A stretch of 64,000 bases of DNA from Pseudomonas salomonii. GTDB lineage: Bacteria; Pseudomonadota; Gammaproteobacteria; Pseudomonadales; Pseudomonadaceae. Location of the stretch: positions 336,170-400,169 of the forward strand of contig NZ_FNOX01000007.1 in NCBI RefSeq assembly GCF_900107155.1. Reading direction: 5' to 3'. The stretch's first letter is position 1. Each line of letters starts with the position of its first letter. Under the pieces are notes generated by a model, which saw nothing but the letters and a program-made list of their open reading frames with translations, did no database searches and was not told the origin of the DNA. Below are positions 62,765 to 64,000 of this stretch, one piece after another. The position numbers and the translations under genes were made by a program.

Positions 62765-63865
62765 ATGTCCAACAATTTCCTGAACCCGGTAACCACCCAG
62801 ACCTGGGCCAATGGTCGGCACATCGTCCGTTGCGTCAAAGTCATCCAGGAAACCTGGGACGTGCGCACCTTTTGCTTCATGGCCGACCAGCCGATTTTGT
62901 TCTTTTTCAAGCCAGGGCAGTTCGTCACCCTGGAGCTGGAGATCGAAGGCCAGCCGATCATGCGCTCGTACACCATCTCCAGTTCGCCGTCGGTGCCCTA
63001 CAGCTTCTCGGTGACCATCAAGCGCGTGCCGGGCGGGCGGGTTTCCAACTGGCTGCACGACACCCTGCATGAAGGCCAGGAGCTGGCGGTGCACGGGCCG
63101 GTCGGGCTGTTCAATGCCATCGACTTCCCAAGCCCTAAAGTGCTGTACCTCAGCGGCGGCGTCGGCATCACGCCGGTGATGTCCATGGCGCGCTGGTTTT
63201 ACGACACCAACGCGAATGTCGACATGACGTTTGTCCACAGCGCCCGCTCGCCTAAAGACATCATTTACCACCGCGAGCTGGAGCACATGGCGTCGCGGAT
63301 CGACAACTTCAGCCTGCACCTTATCTGTGAAAAACACGGATTGGGCGAGCCCTGGGCCGGGTATCGCGGTTACCTGAACCACAAGATGCTGGAATTGATG
63401 GTGCCGGATTTCCTGGAGCGCGAAGTGTTCTGCTGCGGCCCTACGCCTTACATGAGCGCGGTGAAACGCCTGCTGGAGGCCGCCGGCTTCGACATGACGC
63501 GCTACCACGAGGAATCCTTCGGCGCCACGCCGCCGGAAGCCCGCGCCGATGCGGTGGAGCAAGCCGAGCAAGCCGCGGACGCGCCAGAGATCGACCTGGC
63601 AGACCTGCATCAAGTGGAATTCATCGCCTCCGGCAAAAGCATTCGTGTGGCGCCGGGCGAAACCGTGCACGCGGCCGCGGCCAAGCTTGGCCTGCTGATT
63701 CCAAAAGCATGCGGCATGGGCATTTGTGGGACATGCAAGGTCATGAAGCTGGGCGGGGAGGTCGAGATGGACCACAACGGCGGGATCACCGAGGAAGACG
63801 AAGCCGAAGGCTACATCCTGTCGTGCTGCAGCGTGCCGAAGGGCGACGTGCGTATCGAGTTCTAA
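62765..63865 (+). CDS. gbcB: Glycine betaine monooxygenase, reductase subunit GbcB
   Basis: 366 residues. FAD domain first (PIMRSYTISSSPS), then NAD domain (YLSGGVGITPVMSM; EVFCCGPTPYMSAV), and a C-terminal plant-type 2Fe-2S ferredoxin (KACGMGICGTCKVMKLGGEV ... LSCCSVPKGD). It feeds electrons from NADH to GbcA. ATG 62765 (MSNNFLNPVTTQ) chosen over an upstream in-frame start. Confidence 0.95.
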   Translation: MSNNFLNPVTTQTWANGRHIVRCVKVIQETWDVRTFCFMADQPILFFFKPGQFVTLELEIEGQPIMRSYTISSSPSVPYSFSVTIKRVPGGRVSNWLHDTLHEGQELAVHGPVGLFNAIDFPSPKVLYLSGGVGITPVMSMARWFYDTNANVDMTFVHSARSPKDIIYHRELEHMASRIDNFSLHLICEKHGLGEPWAGYRGYLNHKMLELMVPDFLEREVFCCGPTPYMSAVKRLLEAAGFDMTRYHEESFGATPPEARADAVEQAEQAADAPEIDLADLHQVEFIASGKSIRVAPGETVHAAAAKLGLLIPKACGMGICGTCKVMKLGGEVEMDHNGGITEEDEAEGYILSCCSVPKGDVRIEF

Positions 63866-63868
63866 ACG

Positions 63869-64000
63869 CTCGTTCCCACGCTCCGCGTGGGAATGCAACC
63901 CGTGACGCTCCGCGTCACAAAGTGCCCGGTATTCAGGCCATGCCCACAGGCCGGGACGCGGAGCGCCCCAAGAGGCATTCCCACGCAGAGCGTGGGAACG
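63869..64000. repeat. Family B palindromic repeat (runs to window end)
   Basis: Starts four bases after the gbcB stop with CGTTCCCACGCTCCGCGTGG; the closing inverted copy is cut by the window end. Confidence 0.85.

Overview
The window is chromosomal DNA from a Pseudomonas of the P. fluorescens group. This rests on the gene set (ligB, metK, tktA-epd-pgk-fba, bet, cbc, gbdR, cdh, dgc and gbc genes), the high GC, and many dispersed palindromic repeats. The repeats fall into two families. Family A is a set of REP/REPIN pairs with cores such as GGGAGCGGGCTTGCTCGCGA. Family B elements are about 110 bp and bounded by CGTTCCCACGCTCTGCGTGG.

Left part (1-13.2 kb). A cytochrome c' tail, a DUF1090 protein and ligB are followed by metK and an ArsR-type regulator fused to a methyltransferase domain (SahR-like), which has a perfect 12+12 bp palindrome upstream. 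Then comes the glycolysis/Calvin-like cluster tktA, epd, pgk, a lipoprotein, an MliC-like lipoprotein and fba. A hipBA toxin-antitoxin pair lies just downstream of fba, between two nearly identical copies of a terminator.

Middle part (13.2-30.7 kb). This is a mixed region: a small gene whose leader RNA looks like a C4-type antisense RNA, a frameshifted exported-protein gene, a PL7 alginate lyase, a REC-PAS-GGDEF-EAL protein, a YgjP-like peptidase, a GNAT enzyme, a solute-binding protein, a YccS-type FUSC protein, a YhiN-type flavoprotein, dbpA, a DHA2 MFS exporter, a solitary rhlA-like gene and a paralogous TldD/TldE pair.

Right part (30.8-64 kb). This is a nearly complete catabolic block for quaternary amines. 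Choline enters through BetT and the Cbc ABC transporter and is oxidised to glycine betaine by BetA/BetB, under BetI. Gamma-butyrobetaine hydroxylase, CdhA, CdhC and CdhB convert gamma-butyrobetaine and carnitine to glycine betaine, with CaiX for binding and CdhR for control. GbcAB removes the first methyl group of glycine betaine, and DgcAB with a dedicated ETF pair removes the second. No sarcosine oxidase or glyA is visible here. SdaB would deaminate serine to pyruvate. GbdR is the likely master activator. A solitary AAA/STAND-like ATPase gene and two small genes (DUF3010, LprI-like) interrupt the block.

The most unusual features are: (i) seven exact DnaA-box nonamers (TTATCCACA or its complement) in about 2.06 kb, four of them in degenerate ~170 bp repeats of a 745 bp gene-free stretch between the ETF genes and gbcA; and (ii) a leader RNA at 13.57-13.80 kb with an internal segment complementary both to an upstream decoy copy and to the Shine-Dalgarno region of the gene it precedes.
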